DNA from: Ditylenchus dipsaci
Taxonomy: Eukaryota; Nematoda; Chromadorea; Rhabditida; Anguinidae
Direction: 5' to 3'
Length of the DNA stretch: 64,000 nucleotides
NCBI GenBank assembly: GCA_004194705.1
Contig: SADC01000907.1
Span: forward strand, 248,001-312,000
Shown: in pieces, positions 1-11,861 of the stretch
Numbering within the stretch: position 1 is the first letter of the stretch
How the letters are laid out: every line of letters begins with the position of its first letter
The notes under the pieces: generated by a model
Told to the model about the DNA's origin: nothing
Seen by the model: only the letters and a program-made list of their open reading frames with translations
Database searches by the model: none
Translations under genes and position numbers: made by a program

Positions 1-1743
1 AACAATAATATTTTAAAAACCACATCTTCACTTTACTTTACTAATAATGTTGATCTTATATTTCTGCCAAACTAAGATTAGTCAAAGCGAGGGTGGTGGA
101 TCAAAGACAACTGACAGCTAGGAGTTCTTTGCAGCAGCAGTAGTTTTAGGCCAGTAGAAGTAATTGAAGAAGGGTTTTGAGGCACCAAATCCAGTGACAC
201 AATAATAATACCACCATTTTTACAATTTAAATACAATAATGTTTAAAATGGCGCACTGTTGAAGATACTTTATCAATTTACCGTAAAATTTCAAATTACA
301 AAGTTGGCCTGATAATTTTTCAACCACTCGAAAATCGGAAATTTTTTAGGTTGACTACAAGATTATTGGGTGTTAGCAAAATCGAAAAAAGAAATAGTAG
401 TAAAAGCATAAAAATAATAAAAATTAATCCTGGGATGAGGTATTCATGGTAGAGGGCGATCAGCAAATATAGGTGATACCATAATTAGTGTTTACGGTGC
501 GCCAAGGATGCGTCGAAACTAGAAAAGAAATTAAAACAAAAATCAAAACCGAATCTTAGGGATTTTTAAAATAAGTAAAAAGGTTCAAAAATAAATAAAC
601 AATATGTTTTTTTTGAAATTTTCGATTTTTGGCCGATTTTTTCTAAAACCATTTAGAGACTGCTCAGGTGCTAAAATAATTGCATAAGCTATGAAAAGTA
701 TAGCTTAATTTTAGGACTTTTAAACAACTAAGTCTTGCGGTCTGTATATATACATAAAGAATACGATAGTTAAGATCAGGCTTTATTTTCGATATTTTTT
801 GTGTTTGGGTACATTAAATCTAATAATGTCAATTGTCATTCAAAAAACAGAATCCAAATAAAAGCAACAAACAGTTGTCCTTCTTGTCTTGATAGCTGGT
901 CGGCTGTCATTTTAGTTCAAGTCTACTTATTTTTGGTGTCTTTACACCTTTTTCTAAATAGTCCAAGGAACGCCACTTTTAAAAGATGTTCTTCCGGTGA
1001 GATAATAAATGAGAGATTAAATAATTGACGAAAAATTGCAACCTAAAGGCAGAATCGGTAAATTTCACGAGAGTTAAAGCGCAATAAACACAGGCCTAAA
1101 ATATTATTTTCGGGCTAAGATATAGGTATACCACCGATTGGATACACTGACGATTGGATACACCGGTTGAATACACTAAATTACTGAACTTTGCCTGAGT
1201 GATGCGATTTGATGCAACTAAAGCACTTTGTAGCTGTACAAAACATGGTAATTGGCAGCTTGCCTATCTAAAACTTTTGTAGCACCTATTTTTGACCCTA
1301 CTTTGGTTTTTTTGGTTTACATTTTTGTCAGGCTTAGATGCAGAGTAGGCCAACGTACGTTAGGATGGGCTCAAAAATGTTTTCCGAACTGTAAAAAGTT
1401 CGTAGAACATGTTTTTGAGTCTGCCCTAGCGTAAAGTTTGCTATTCTGCGCCTGAGCTTAAATCGTAAAAATGTAAAAAAAGAAAGAAGATTTAAAATGT
1501 ACCCAATCCTTTTTCGTCTATGTATAAGTAAAAGGATGTTGCATAATTTGGGAATAATACCAAAAAATGTCAGACTACTTTTCTTTTTCGATTCTGATAT
1601 TTCCATTCCGCTCTAACAAGTAAGTTCTAAAATAAATAAATAATTACATAATTTTTTTGTAACAAACTGTCTATGTTAACAGAAAAATTCACATTTTAAA
1701 AGATCATAATAGTTGTAACAAATCATTGACTAACAAATTTTTA
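1..1743. other. Gene-poor repeat-bearing 5' flank
   Basis: No convincing coding exon was found here. The VPS54 reading frame begins at an intron acceptor at 1743, so its first exon or exons should lie here or beyond the window edge. The stretch holds a copy of the 'GATTGGATACAC' repeat (about 1130-1170), also seen at 3140-3600. It also holds an imperfect hairpin of about 1326-1455 whose arms read GGCTTAGATGCAGAGTAGGC and its complement. The short ORFs on both strands look like shadows of these repeats. Confidence 0.4.
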
Positions 1744-4700
1744 GCTTTACCCAAACCTCTCATCGGTGCTCTCGGATCCTGGTAGGTCTAGATCCGAAGT
1801 GGCCAGCTTCTTCACACGGCACTGGGGAGAACATTTTGTGCCCAAAACTAATATTCCGCTCACTGCACAGCTCCCTAAAATCACAGATGCTCACTTCTTA
1901 CACTACTTATCTACTACTGCCAAAGTAAAAGGCTATTTTGCTTCCAAAAACCTAATGCAATAATAATTACAGAAACACCGCCAATACCTTAAAGCAAGAA
2001 GGGCTCTCAGAAAAGCCATTAGTCGCCATGCCGAAGAGACTTCTATTGATCCTGAAGAAGTGCCAACTGTAAATTGTGATTTTGATTTATCAAAAAATGA
2101 ATTTTGAATATTTCAGATATTTTTTTCTGCCGACTTCCGCTTCAACAACGTGTATTTCTTTGAGTCGGTGTTTTTAGAGCCGAGACCGGACGAAAAAGAC
2201 AGACTGGTTTCGGAGCACGAGCGCAAGAATGCCGATAGAAAAACACCTAAACTATTAAGCAGTTCCACAAGGACAGACTCCCTTACTTCTGTCCAAAGTT
2301 TGCAGGTAAAACTTGATTTTTTAAGTTCTATTATGTTCGCAAAAATAAATTTGAATTCAGGGCCAAACGCCTGTAGAAGCTGCTGGCGGTCGTTTATTCC
2401 GTCCTTACAAGCCATTGCACAACAGACTGGAGTGGTACATGGATACTATTGGTGGATTAAGGACATTTGAAAGATCGTTGCTTTGACTTCATTAAACTAT
2501 TTTCAGGAATTTTGCTGAACCACCAATTGGTATTTTTAACTAAAAGCTTTTGGTTTACATATTTCCAAAATTTTTGTTTATCAGGAGTGTAAAAGTGAAG
2601 AGTTTTGGAGGACAGTCAATTCTTGTAAGCTATATTGTTAAAATTTTGTATAAAGTGTTAAACAAATTTTTAGACTCCGTCTTGCATGGAGAATTAGGTG
2701 GGTATTATGCGGTGTCTGCTTTACTAAAATATACTTAGCTTTAGACTTTTAAACATGAGGGGAATTATGGAATTTAATTCCCATAAAAGTCTATACAAGC
2801 TATTCCCGTTAAAATCTCAAAATAGTTAACCCTATTTTCTTTTTATTGTCCGGTGGCCAAATTTGAAATTTTGAAATTATTTTGCATTAAAATCTTTTAG
2901 AAGCCGCTATTGAGAAAGCAAGGCTTGTTAGGTGATCAGTTTTCAAAACCACAAAATTGAAATCAATATTTCCGTTGTAGGAAGAATCTCAAGATCACTG
3001 ACCAGAAGATATACGAAAAATCCCAGAAAATGGTGCAATTGTACCACTCTAAAAGAAACAGAGAACTGTTGCTTCGAAAATTAAATGTATGTAGCCTTCT
3101 TTTACTGTTAACTTGGTGAAAAAGAAAGCCTGACGACTTGATACAAAAACTGACTGGATACACCGACTGGATACAGTCTCAATCCCCATTCATGATATTT
3201 TACATTTTCATGATTCAAGTCTAGGCGCGGGGTAGCCAACTCTACATCAGGATGAACTGAAATATGTTTTACGAACTTTATCATAGTTCGAAAAACACGT
3301 TTGAGCCTGTCCTAACTTACGTGTCCTAACTTGTCCTGTAGTTACTTGTCCTAACTTACGCTGGCCTACCCTGAGCCTAAGGTTTCGCCTAAGTTGTTAT
3401 CACAAAATATAAAGCCAAAAACACCACAGTATGGCTAAAAATACGTGCTACAGATATTCTTAAAATGAATAGTATGAATTACCATGGTTTGGTAAGGCTT
3501 AAAAGACATTTTATCATATCTAATCCCACAATTTAGGTAAAATTCAGTAATTAAGTGTATCCAGTCGGTGTATCCAGTCAGTTTTTGTATCCAGTCGGTG
3601 GTATACCGGTGAAAAAATAGTGGGTGTGTTTTTAGGACATTGCCTGTTTGCGAGATGCTCAAAACACAGTACAAATGCTATTGAATCAAAACGATTTCCC
3701 AAAAGCGCTTGAATGCATAGAGACTGCTCAGGTGCAAAAAATGATTCTCTCGTCACATAAAAGTTATAATAACTAACTTTAGGAGGTTCTGAATTCCGAT
3801 TTGAAGGGTGTCCTTTGTTTTCGGTATGCTTTCATATGGGCTTTCAAAATCATGTGTTCTTTCAGCCACTTGAGTAACCAATTACAAGAGCTCAACAAAT
3901 TTATCGGCAAGCTACTGCAGGAAGAGTTCATCTCGCTCATTCAAAGAGAGTTCAAAAAACCGATTGAGAAAGAGTCTGAAAGTTGCTACCAAGAAGGTTG
4001 TAAACTGTTATAATCGGCGTACAATTCACAGTTAAACTTACAGGCCAACTTCACCCGGTGATTCTCGGCTTGCTGCGTTGCAAAGAATATCGATTCATCA
4101 CAGGTTATATTATGTTAAGGATCTCAGCAAACTTTCAACAGTATTTAGTACTCAAATCAGAAATCGTGGAAGCAGTCAAAAACACCGTCAGACAGGTCAG
4201 TTTCTATAAGAAAATTGATATCGAAAAGAAAAAACCGAAATTTAGATTGTCAAGGGAAGGATAGTAGAGTGCGAATCCAATTTGGCTGACTTCGACCCAT
4301 CATTGGGGTATTTTTCAGTATTGTTTGTGAGCTTGTTAATTACCAGTCGGTTATATTATTCAGTAATCTAGCCGAGCAAATCACTAGAATGACGCTAACT
4401 CAGTGGGTAGACACGCTCAGTGCAGTACTCAGGTCACTCTACTTGTTGTGTTGTCGGGTTATGGTAAGACATTCATTCACACACTTACCGTATACAGTCG
4501 AGTCTCGATTTAACGTACCCCCAATTTAACGTGCCCTTCGATTTAACGTACTCCTGGGTCGGTCCCTCCAATAATAAACTCCGTCAAATTTACCCCCGAT
4601 ATAACGTACCCCTAGATTTAACGTACCCCTAGGGCCGGACCCAGGGGGTACGTTAAATCGAGACTCGACTGTAACCTCTATTAATCCCCCACCCTCCAAT

Positions 4701-7700
4701 AATCACGCACGAGCCCTTAAATTAAGAAAACGCTTTTGTGGCATTGTGTATGACTCACTTTTTGAAGACTAGGCAAGTTACCCTATTTTGTAGCTCATCT
4801 CATGGCTATCAAATGAGGGTAACTTGCCTGAGGAGAGCTTTTAAAAAGTATGTCAAAAACACAATTCCAAGAACACGATTTTTAATCGAGCAGAGAGCTA
4901 CTAGTGTGGACCATAGTGACCACGCCGTCCTACGCCGTCCTAATTTTTTTCATCGCCGTCCTGCATTTTAACAATATTTTTCATTATGGACCGCCTTTTT
5001 TATTTTAACATATAATCAGTTTTTATTTTTATACTTTATTTTTAGGCGACCGTCCAAGTTTTCTTTCATTTTCATTTCAAAAAAAATGAGGCCGTCCTAA
5101 TTCAACCGACTTTTTTGAAAATTTTGTGTGAAATTAGGACGGCCCCATTTTTTTGAAATAAAAATGAAAGAAAACTTGGACGGTCGCCTAAAAATAAAGT
5201 ATAAAAATAAAAACTGATTATATGTTGTAAAATAAAAAATGCGGTCCATAATGAAAATATTGTTAAAATGCAGGACGGCGATGAAAAAAATTAGGACGGC
5301 GTAGGACGGCGTGGTCACTATGGTGTGGACACAGTCAACTTAAACTTTTTCGTGCCTTTTCAGAGTATCCAAGAGTTGATCATTGAGAATCTCTTGTTCA
5401 TGGAAGAACTTCGCGCTAAAAACCGCTCTGCGTCACCTAAACCACCTTCACTTAGCGCCAACAATAATAATAACAATGGTGAGCAGCAGCTTGAAGACGA
5501 ATTCAGCGAGTCAACTTCTAGTGCCATACAAATGTAAACAAATTTTTTTCACATTTTATTGATTTCTGATGCTTTACTTGCAAATTTAGGCTACCTCGAA
5601 GAACTCCCTCCCAAGCTTCCATCCACTCAGTCGCCAGTGCTTTAAGTCTGCCTATATTTGCCTCCAATCACACAGCATACGATCCAGACATTCATGGTCC
5701 CAAAGGCAGGTATTCCAAGTCTGAGGAAGTTTCCCTAGCCGCTGCTGAAGATTCAAATGACGATGGAGCAGAAACACCCACCAATGAGGAAAATCCAGGT
5801 AAAGGAACCGGAACTTTTAATTAAATTTTAACAAACAAAATGAACCGACTTTTTTTAAATGGGGTTTTTGAAACATTACATTTTCTGATATTTTACTCCA
5901 GTCCATAAAAGCACCACTCAACTCTCAAAATCTATCTCAGATTTTGTCTAAATTTTAGGAAAGTTATTCGTAAATGAAAATTTCGAAGCACAGTCGACGC
6001 CGGATAAAATAAGATAAACCCAAAAGGTTCTTTCCCGCCTAAATCCTAAAAAGGCGTATGGGCATGGCAAATCTAGACAATAATTTGAACCCAATTATCA
6101 AAAAGGGCAATGGATATCGAGTTGATGACCCAGTTTGTTTTTATAGACCGACACTTATCTCCATTTGGTGACCGAATTATTCGAGAAGAAGAAAAAAGTA
6201 TGGTTTCTACTAGGTTTTCAAGTGCAACTGGAAATCCTTCTTCGAGTTTGAATGTCAAATGCTTTGATTTCAATCAATTTAAACTGGTGGCGCCTCTACT
6301 CTTGGAGCACACCATTGTGGCTGCCGAAGAAAGAGCCTGCAAATTAATTGTGGCTAGATCAAAGGTAAAAAATTATAAAAATTGCTATAATCCGATTTAT
6401 ACATTAAAAACTTGTTAGAAAACCATAATAAAACGTCAGCCAGTTCAGTTTAATCAAGGGTTCCAACCAAAGTGTTTCGAACTCGTACTTCATACTCGTA
6501 ATACTCGTAATATGAGTACGAAAAAAGCACAAAATTCCAGACAATGCAATTCAACCCTTTCCTGATTTCTCTCCTAATTTCAAATGAAATTCAGTTTTTT
6601 CTTTTCTTTTTTCTCTTTTTTATTTTCGCAAAAATTTTCTGACTTTTTGGTTCAGAGCCATACCTTAAGTTAAATCTTAGTTTCAAGGTAGTGGTTTTAG
6701 GATAGATTATTATAATTTTATTCAAATTCATGTAATGCGTCCCGTTTTCAATTTTTTTACCATGCATGGTTTTTAAATTCCTGTGCTACTTCGATATTTT
6801 ACATAATTATGCAATTTGTCCGCAGACAAATTGCGTAATTTTTTCGGTGTAATTCGGGTGAAACAACCGAATCATACCGAAAAAGTTATGCCATTTGTCC
6901 GCGGACAAATTGCACAATTATGCAAAATGTCCGGTTGCCGATATTTTTTTGCTAAGAGGGGAGGGTTAGATCCAGTAGCGTCAGGATTCCTATCCTACCT
7001 TTAAATTATTTAGTTGACAGCCCTGGGTTAATGTTTAACTGTACAAAGTTTTTCGATTTCAGGGTGGTCTGTTGGAAAAATGCAGCCCAGAAACTTTCAA
7101 AGAAGTCTCAGAAATGGTGCAGAGTTTTGTGGATCAGTGCAGGAAAATATCTTCAAACAGTACTTCTACATTGAAAAACGAGTCTGAAGAGCGATCTACA
7201 CCTAGTATTCAACCAGTATCTGTGAGGTCTCCACTACAATCTGCCATGCAGCAGCAAACAATAAAGTATTTATCTAAATTCCATGAGAGAAAGCGCCAGA
7301 AATTGGGGTAAAAACATACAACAAAAGACTTTTATGTTATTTTTTTGTCATTTTCTAGAAACATACTTGATTCTGAGCAGTGGAGACAAATTGACTTACC
7401 GTTAGTTTTTACATATTTTATACATTGTTCGGTGAGCGTTCGGTTATTTCGGCCCTACTCTAATTTTTTTGGTTAATTGAGACAGATAATTTAAAGAAAA
7501 ATTTAAAAGAAGTAAGAAAAGGTTACAAAATACCCTTTGGTCCCGATGAGAAGTCGAAGTTAAAATAAAATGCTCCCTAAAAATCGTCATTTTATTTGTT
7601 CAAATGTAAATTTGATATAGGAAACCGCCCATAATCATTTATTCATTATGCGGGGCTTGCTATATTATATTTGCATTTGGACAAATAAAATGACGATTTC

Positions 7701-10700
7701 TACGCCGCACTTTATTCCGACTTCGACCTCCTACTGTAACCGATGGGATATGATATTTTAGAATATTTAAGTTTTTGAAATTAGAGAGTAAAAAAGCTAT
7801 GAATAAAAAAAATTAAGATACTTTAAAAAACTTGATCATTATAAGATATTAAAAATTATAATTATAGACCGATTTTCCAACAACTCATCGATGAATATTC
7901 GAGGAGCGGAGTGCTGAGAGAAGTTGTACAAAATACTTTTTCCACCGATTCTGAAGTAGAGTACGTATCCAGTAAAGCTTCTACATGTAGCAATGATACT
8001 TCTGTAATGACACATAATGACTATGTTGTGTTGGGCAAAGAAAAGTTTATTGTCGTAGGGTATGTCAATTTATTTTTAGAGCTTCTACAAATATCCAGGA
8101 AACTCCCTTCACCCCCTAGTTCACATCTTTGTGTATTTATCTTTATGCAGTTAAACCTCGATAACTGGGCACTCTACAGGCGGCGTAATCGCTTCGCCAA
8201 TGGCATCTTTTCGCCAATAGCTTCTTTTCTAAAACAATTTCAATTCTTTATCAGCCAAGTAACCACTCCTTTTGTAGCCAGTGAGATGAGCCACAAAATG
8301 AGTGGTAATTTGTCTGATGAAGAAATAAGAGTACTTGAGAAAAAAAATTATTGGCGAAAACATACCATTGGTGAAAATATGCCATTGGCAAAACGATTAC
8401 GCAACCCCCCCCCCTCCTCTACAGGACCAGTTATCAAGGCCGCTCAATTATCTAGATTCGAATAATAGAAGATCAGTAATTCTAGTCACCCCATGACCGA
8501 GCCCGGAGTGTTCAGTTATCAAGGCCTGACCGTAAATTTGAATTTCTCAATAACGATGCCCATAGAGACCGCCTGAGGGTGTCCTTATAGAGAGGGTACT
8601 GAGTTATAGGAGTTATACTGAGTTATGTCATTATACCGGGCTTTCCTTTTTCATAACTATATGTGTTATCAAATTAATAGTTTTCAAAATATTTTTGCCA
8701 AATTCAGAACTGCCCTATTGCTCCTAAGAATCCTGGCGCAATATTGCAGTTTGCTTGAAACATTTCCGCAATGTGTCTCTGAACTATTGCTGAATGTAGT
8801 AGAAGTGCTGAAGTCCTTTAATAGTAGAACTTGCCAACTAATCTTAGGGGCTGGAGCTCTTCAAATGGTTGGTCTAAAAACCATCTCCGTAAAACATCTA
8901 GGTATTCTACAAGCAAATAACCTCTAAACAAAAAAAATTTGCAGCTCTTGCCTCCAGATCTCTGCAATTAATAGCCAAATTTATTCCTGTGATCCGCAAA
9001 GACTTCAGCAACCAACTTCCAATCGACAAACAAAACACTTTGCGATATTTTGACAACATTTTGAAAGATTTCACAGACCATATTGATGAAATTGGTAGCT
9101 TGATTTTTGTAATACATAATTGACAAGCCCCTGTTTCAGACAATAAATTGTTGATGGTCATTGATAACCACTTGATTGGAGCTTTGACTGAGGTTTGCAA
9201 TCATTGTTTCTTGTAAATTTAGTTAAATTTGGTACATTTAAGTGGAAAGTGGATGACAAGGGAGGAGAAAAGACACCCACACCTGCTTTTCAACATATTG
9301 TTAAGCAAATCGGAAAGTTTTATTCTGGTTATTCAGCAATTATGCCTCCTAATGCTTCTACGGTTGGTTTATGTTTGTAGAAGATGTATGGCCCTATCCA
9401 CAAAGGCAGGGGTTTAGCCTTGCCCCCCTTGTCAATTTTTTTTGAGTCTAGGACATGTTTAAGTCCGTCCTAACACACGCCTAGCATTGCCTAAGCCTGA
9501 AAATTACAAAAAAACAGCAGGGGTCCAAGACAAAAACTAATCACAACCCCCCCCCCTCCTTTGTTGGATAGGGTCATTTGTATAATATTTTTTTGTTGCA
9601 TGAAAGACTGTCTCAAATTGTTTTACCCCGTTGGTCCAAGATTCAATAGTTTAACTCTTCAAATTTTCAAAATTGCCTTTTCTCTCACTTTAGAGAAGCG
9701 TGCGGTCTTGAATCTCAAACGAGCTATAAATTGACGTCATGAGCCATCAAAAATAGGAAAGGAAGTCTTTGGCAGGACTTAATATTCGGAAAAAACTTCT
9801 TTACGAAGACTTTTCTTCGTATTTTTTTTTAAATCTTATTATGCCAGTACAGGGTGTCGCAAAATTACGCGTGCACTTTTTTAAAAGTTGTTTGAAATTT
9901 CTTTGAATTTTTTTTATCAAATATTGTTTATTTCTTACATTTTTTGTGTGTTTCTTCAAAAAGCGGTTGCTATAACCAACTTATTTGTCTGTTTTTCAGA
10001 ATGAATTCTGATTTCCGCCCCGCTTTCGTTCGATTGAGACAGCAGGGAAAGAATATCGGAGAAATCGCAAAGTTTTTCGGAGTCAGTCGTAACACAGTCG
10101 GCAATGCAGTCAGACGCTTTGAGGAAACGGGCAGCAACAAGAACAGGATTGGGCAAGGTCGGCCGAGAAGTGCAAGGGATGATGAGAATGTTGCCGCCGC
10201 AGCGATCGCTATCACCGCAGAGCCGTCAACGAAGTTCAATTCCACTCGTAAATTGGGCAAGAAAATGGCTATCTCTCGTGAGTCTTTTCGTGTTTTCTTT
10301 ATTCAGATGCAATCCTTAATTTTCAGGCGACTCTGCGCATCGTATTTTGGTGGAAGATCTTGGTTTAAAGCCTTACAAGATGCTGTCGCGACAAGAACTC
10401 GGCCTGGCGCACATAATCAAGCGGCTTCAGCGCTGCAGAGGAATGAGAAGAAGGTGAGGTTTATCGGATTTGCGAGGATTTTTGAGGAATTATGAGAATT
10501 TTATGGATTTCAGGTTTGCCAATGGCCGTCACAGGAATGTAGTTTTCACCGATGAAAAGATCTTCACCATTGAGCAGGCTCACAACAAGCAGAATGACCG
10601 AGTTTGGATGAAAGAACTGCCGGCAATCGAAGAGCGACTTGTGACGCACGAGCAGCATCCTCAACAAGTTAGTCTCTTGGTCTTTGAACTCAAAACCATG

Positions 10701-11861
10701 GTCCTTTAACTCTCTCATTAGGTAATGGTATTTGCAGCGATTTGCTTCAACGGAAAAATGCCTCTCGTCTTCGCTGATCCCGACTTCAGTTACAATCAGG
10801 CGTATTATCGTCAGAGGATCCTCCGGCACGCAGTCAAGCCTTGGGCAGAAGAGTTCTTCGGTGAGGAACAGTGGACTTTTCAACAGGTTGTCTTTGCTCG
10901 TGCCTGGTTTTTATGAAGTTTGCTTGGTTTCAGGACGGTGCTCCGATGCATACGGCAACTCTCACACAGGACTGGCTCAGAAGAAATTTTCCGAACTTTA
11001 TCGACAAAATGAATGGCCACCTCGGTCCCCTGATCTCAATCCGTTGGACTTTTCAATTTGGTCAATCCTTGAAGACAGAGTGTGCATCAAGCCTCATAGC
11101 AATCTGGAGTCTCTAAAGCGTGCTTTGCTGGTGGAGTGGGACAAAATTGAGATAGACACCGTCAACAAGATCGTGGACGCTTTTCCGAGAAGAATTGAAG
11201 CCTGCATCACTGCAGAAGGAAAACATTTTGAGTGATTTGTGTTGAAAATGCTGTAATTTCATGTCAATAAATTTTGTTGTGTGTTAATCTGCAATTATAT
11301 TGTGTTTATGCTCCTAAACCCTATAAATGTGGAGATTTCCGCGGGTATGGTTCCCGAAAGACGGAAATCGACCGGCAAGGAGCTACCTCGCAAAAATTTT
11401 CAAAAATGCACGCGTAATTTTGCGACACCCTGTAGATAGCTCATTAAAAAAGAATTAACATTTATACACGCTGGTATAAGAGTTAGAATAAAATTATTCC
11501 AGATATATTTGAGAAAAGCAACTTCAAAAAGTTAACCATTAAATTTGACGAGATAAATTACATACAGTTAATAGTTTTTTAGCACAAAAAAATTTCTAAC
11601 TTTTAGGCAATTTTGCATAGAATCCACGCCAACTTCAAGATATATCTGAAGCAACACTTGCAAGCAAGAGGTATCACACCTCACAACTCTTTGGCTTATG
11701 GGTATTTTAGCTCCTTAATTCTAGACCGGTTAAACCATACTGTTTTCAGAATGGCTAACCAAGACTTTGCCTACTATGTAGAAAATATGAAAGCCTTCCC
11801 AGACTGCCAAAGTTTCCCTGAAGACACTTTAAGTGAAGTGATTTGTCCACAAAAAGCCTGA
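1744..11861 (+). CDS. VPS54: VPS54, GARP tethering-complex subunit (5' end missing)
   Basis: Subunit of the Golgi-associated retrograde protein complex, which tethers endosome-derived vesicles at the trans-Golgi. The spliced protein tracks animal Vps54 along its length. The conserved N-terminal block with SDPGRSRSEVASFF and HWGEHFVPK is at 1744-1924 and 1973-2068, IFFSADFRF at 2117. Coiled-coil exons of the helical bundle lie at about 2360-4200. The C-terminal domain runs from about 6300 to 11861, with LILGAGALQMVGLKT near 8850 and PVIRKDF near 8985. Introns are short and end in TTTCAG or TTTAG. The intron at about 9400-11605 is enlarged by a whole transposon, and others hold MITEs. The last exon ends in TGA at 11859-11861; AATAAA follows at about 12198. 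The start codon is not seen. Family identity is secure; some middle exon borders are approximate. Confidence 0.9.
3140..3600. repeat. Foldback element with TGGATACACCGACTGG ends
   Basis: Inverted ends built from the words ACTGACTGGATACACCGACT (about 3145) and its reverse complement (about 3555-3600) bracket about 460 bases in a VPS54 intron. A second imperfect hairpin lies inside (about 3217-3385), rich in CCTAACTTACG words and related to the hairpin at 1326-1455. Another end-like copy lies at about 1130-1170. No coding capacity is seen. No clear target-site duplication was recognised. Confidence 0.6.
4495..4671. repeat. pogo/Tigger-type MITE, CAGTCGAGTCTCGATTTAAC ends
   Basis: A 177-base element in a VPS54 intron. 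Its terminal inverted repeats begin CAGTCGAGTCTCGATTTAAC and are flanked on both sides by TA, the target-site duplication of Tc1/mariner/pogo elements. The centre repeats the words AACGTACCCC. It belongs with at least seven other CAGTC-ended elements in this window. Confidence 0.8.
4912..5322. repeat. Near-perfect foldback MITE with 8-bp target duplication
   Basis: A 411-base element whose two halves are almost exact reverse complements. Each arm of about 200 bases starts CATAGTGACCACGCCGTCCT and includes GCGACCGTCCAAG-type words. The octamer GTGTGGAC occurs directly on each side (4904-4911 and 5323-5330), an exact 8-bp target duplication as made by hAT and P-type transposases. It sits in a VPS54 intron. 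A diverged half copy lies at about 41343-41545. Confidence 0.85.
6808..6930. repeat. Short palindromic repeat (TTTGTCCGCRGACAAAT)
   Basis: The words GCAATTTGTCCGCAGACAAA and CCATTTGTCCGCGGACAAAT face each other around a centre of CGGTGTAATTCGGG / CCGAATCATACCG. This gives an imperfect stem-loop of about 120 bases inside a VPS54 intron. It is probably a short MITE relic; no TSD was established. Confidence 0.55.
7528..7756. repeat. Foldback MITE in VPS54 intron
   Basis: Arms containing AAGTCGAAGT...AAATCGTCATTTTATTTGT (about 7550-7600) and ACAAATAAAATGACGATTT...ACTTCGAC (about 7679-7720) form a long imperfect palindrome. The loop is near 7640 and the whole is about 230 bases. It is non-coding. 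Confidence 0.65.
8148..8532. repeat. CAGTT-type MITE interrupted by a MULE-like insertion
   Basis: Ends read CAGTTAAACCTCGATAACTG (8148) and CAGTTATCAAGGCCTGACCG (end 8532), an inverted pair of the pogo-like class. The left arm is split by a second element at 8181-8416. The 9-mer CTCTACAGG is present immediately before (8172-8180) and after (8417-8425) that insertion. The order of events is therefore readable: MITE first, MULE-like element second. All of it lies in a VPS54 intron. Confidence 0.7.
8181..8416. mobile_element. Nested non-autonomous MULE-like element
   Basis: Terminal inverted repeats carry GCGTAATCG followed by the iterated word GCCAATGGCATNTTTTC. They face each other at about 8183-8220 and 8352-8406. 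A perfect 9-bp duplication, CTCTACAGG, flanks the element; 9 bp is the hallmark of Mutator-type integration. The right end carries a poly-C run of about 10. No transposase fragment is visible. Confidence 0.65.
9850..11432 (+). mobile_element. maT-like Tc1/mariner transposon (DD37D) in VPS54 intron
   Basis: Full-length element of 1583 bases with terminal inverted repeats starting CAGGGTGTCGCAAAATTACG, continuing CGTGCA, and TA on both sides (9848-9849, 11433-11434). It encodes one transposase gene with four introns (10001-11235) in the same direction as VPS54. Because the TIR pair, TA duplication and open exons are all preserved, the insertion looks recent. Element length and DD37D spacing fit the maT branch of Tc1/mariner. 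Confidence 0.9.
10001..11235 (+). CDS. Tc1/mariner transposase, DD37D (maT-like), five exons
   Basis: Cut-and-paste transposase. Exons are 10001-10277, 10327-10453, 10514-10667, 10722-10886 and 10934-11235, each bounded by GT and TTTCAG or ATTAG. The N-terminal helix-turn-helix includes GVSRNTVGNAVRRFEETG. The first catalytic Asp is in VVFTDEK, the second in QDGAPMHT, the third in SPDLNPLDF, with 37 residues between the last two. A TTTTCAG acceptor directly precedes the ATG. The frame slips by one base at the A-run 11006-11009, between FPNFIDK and NEWPPRSP. Given the same defect in host genes, I read this as a sequencing deletion. A second, deleted relative lies at 47859-48298. Confidence 0.88.

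Noticed and set aside
1334..1606. A 90-codon minus-strand frame
   Set aside because: It crosses the hairpin at 1326-1455, lacks splice signals and shows no protein-like conservation.
10461..10883. A 140-codon open frame on the minus strand
   Set aside because: It lies antisense to transposase exons that carry the DD37D motifs and proper introns. It shows no family features and is a shadow.
1744..11861. Assignment to a WASH-complex subunit (strumpellin or SWIP)
   Set aside because: First impression from the helical exons. The LILGAGALQMVGLKT block and C-terminal order match Vps54 instead.
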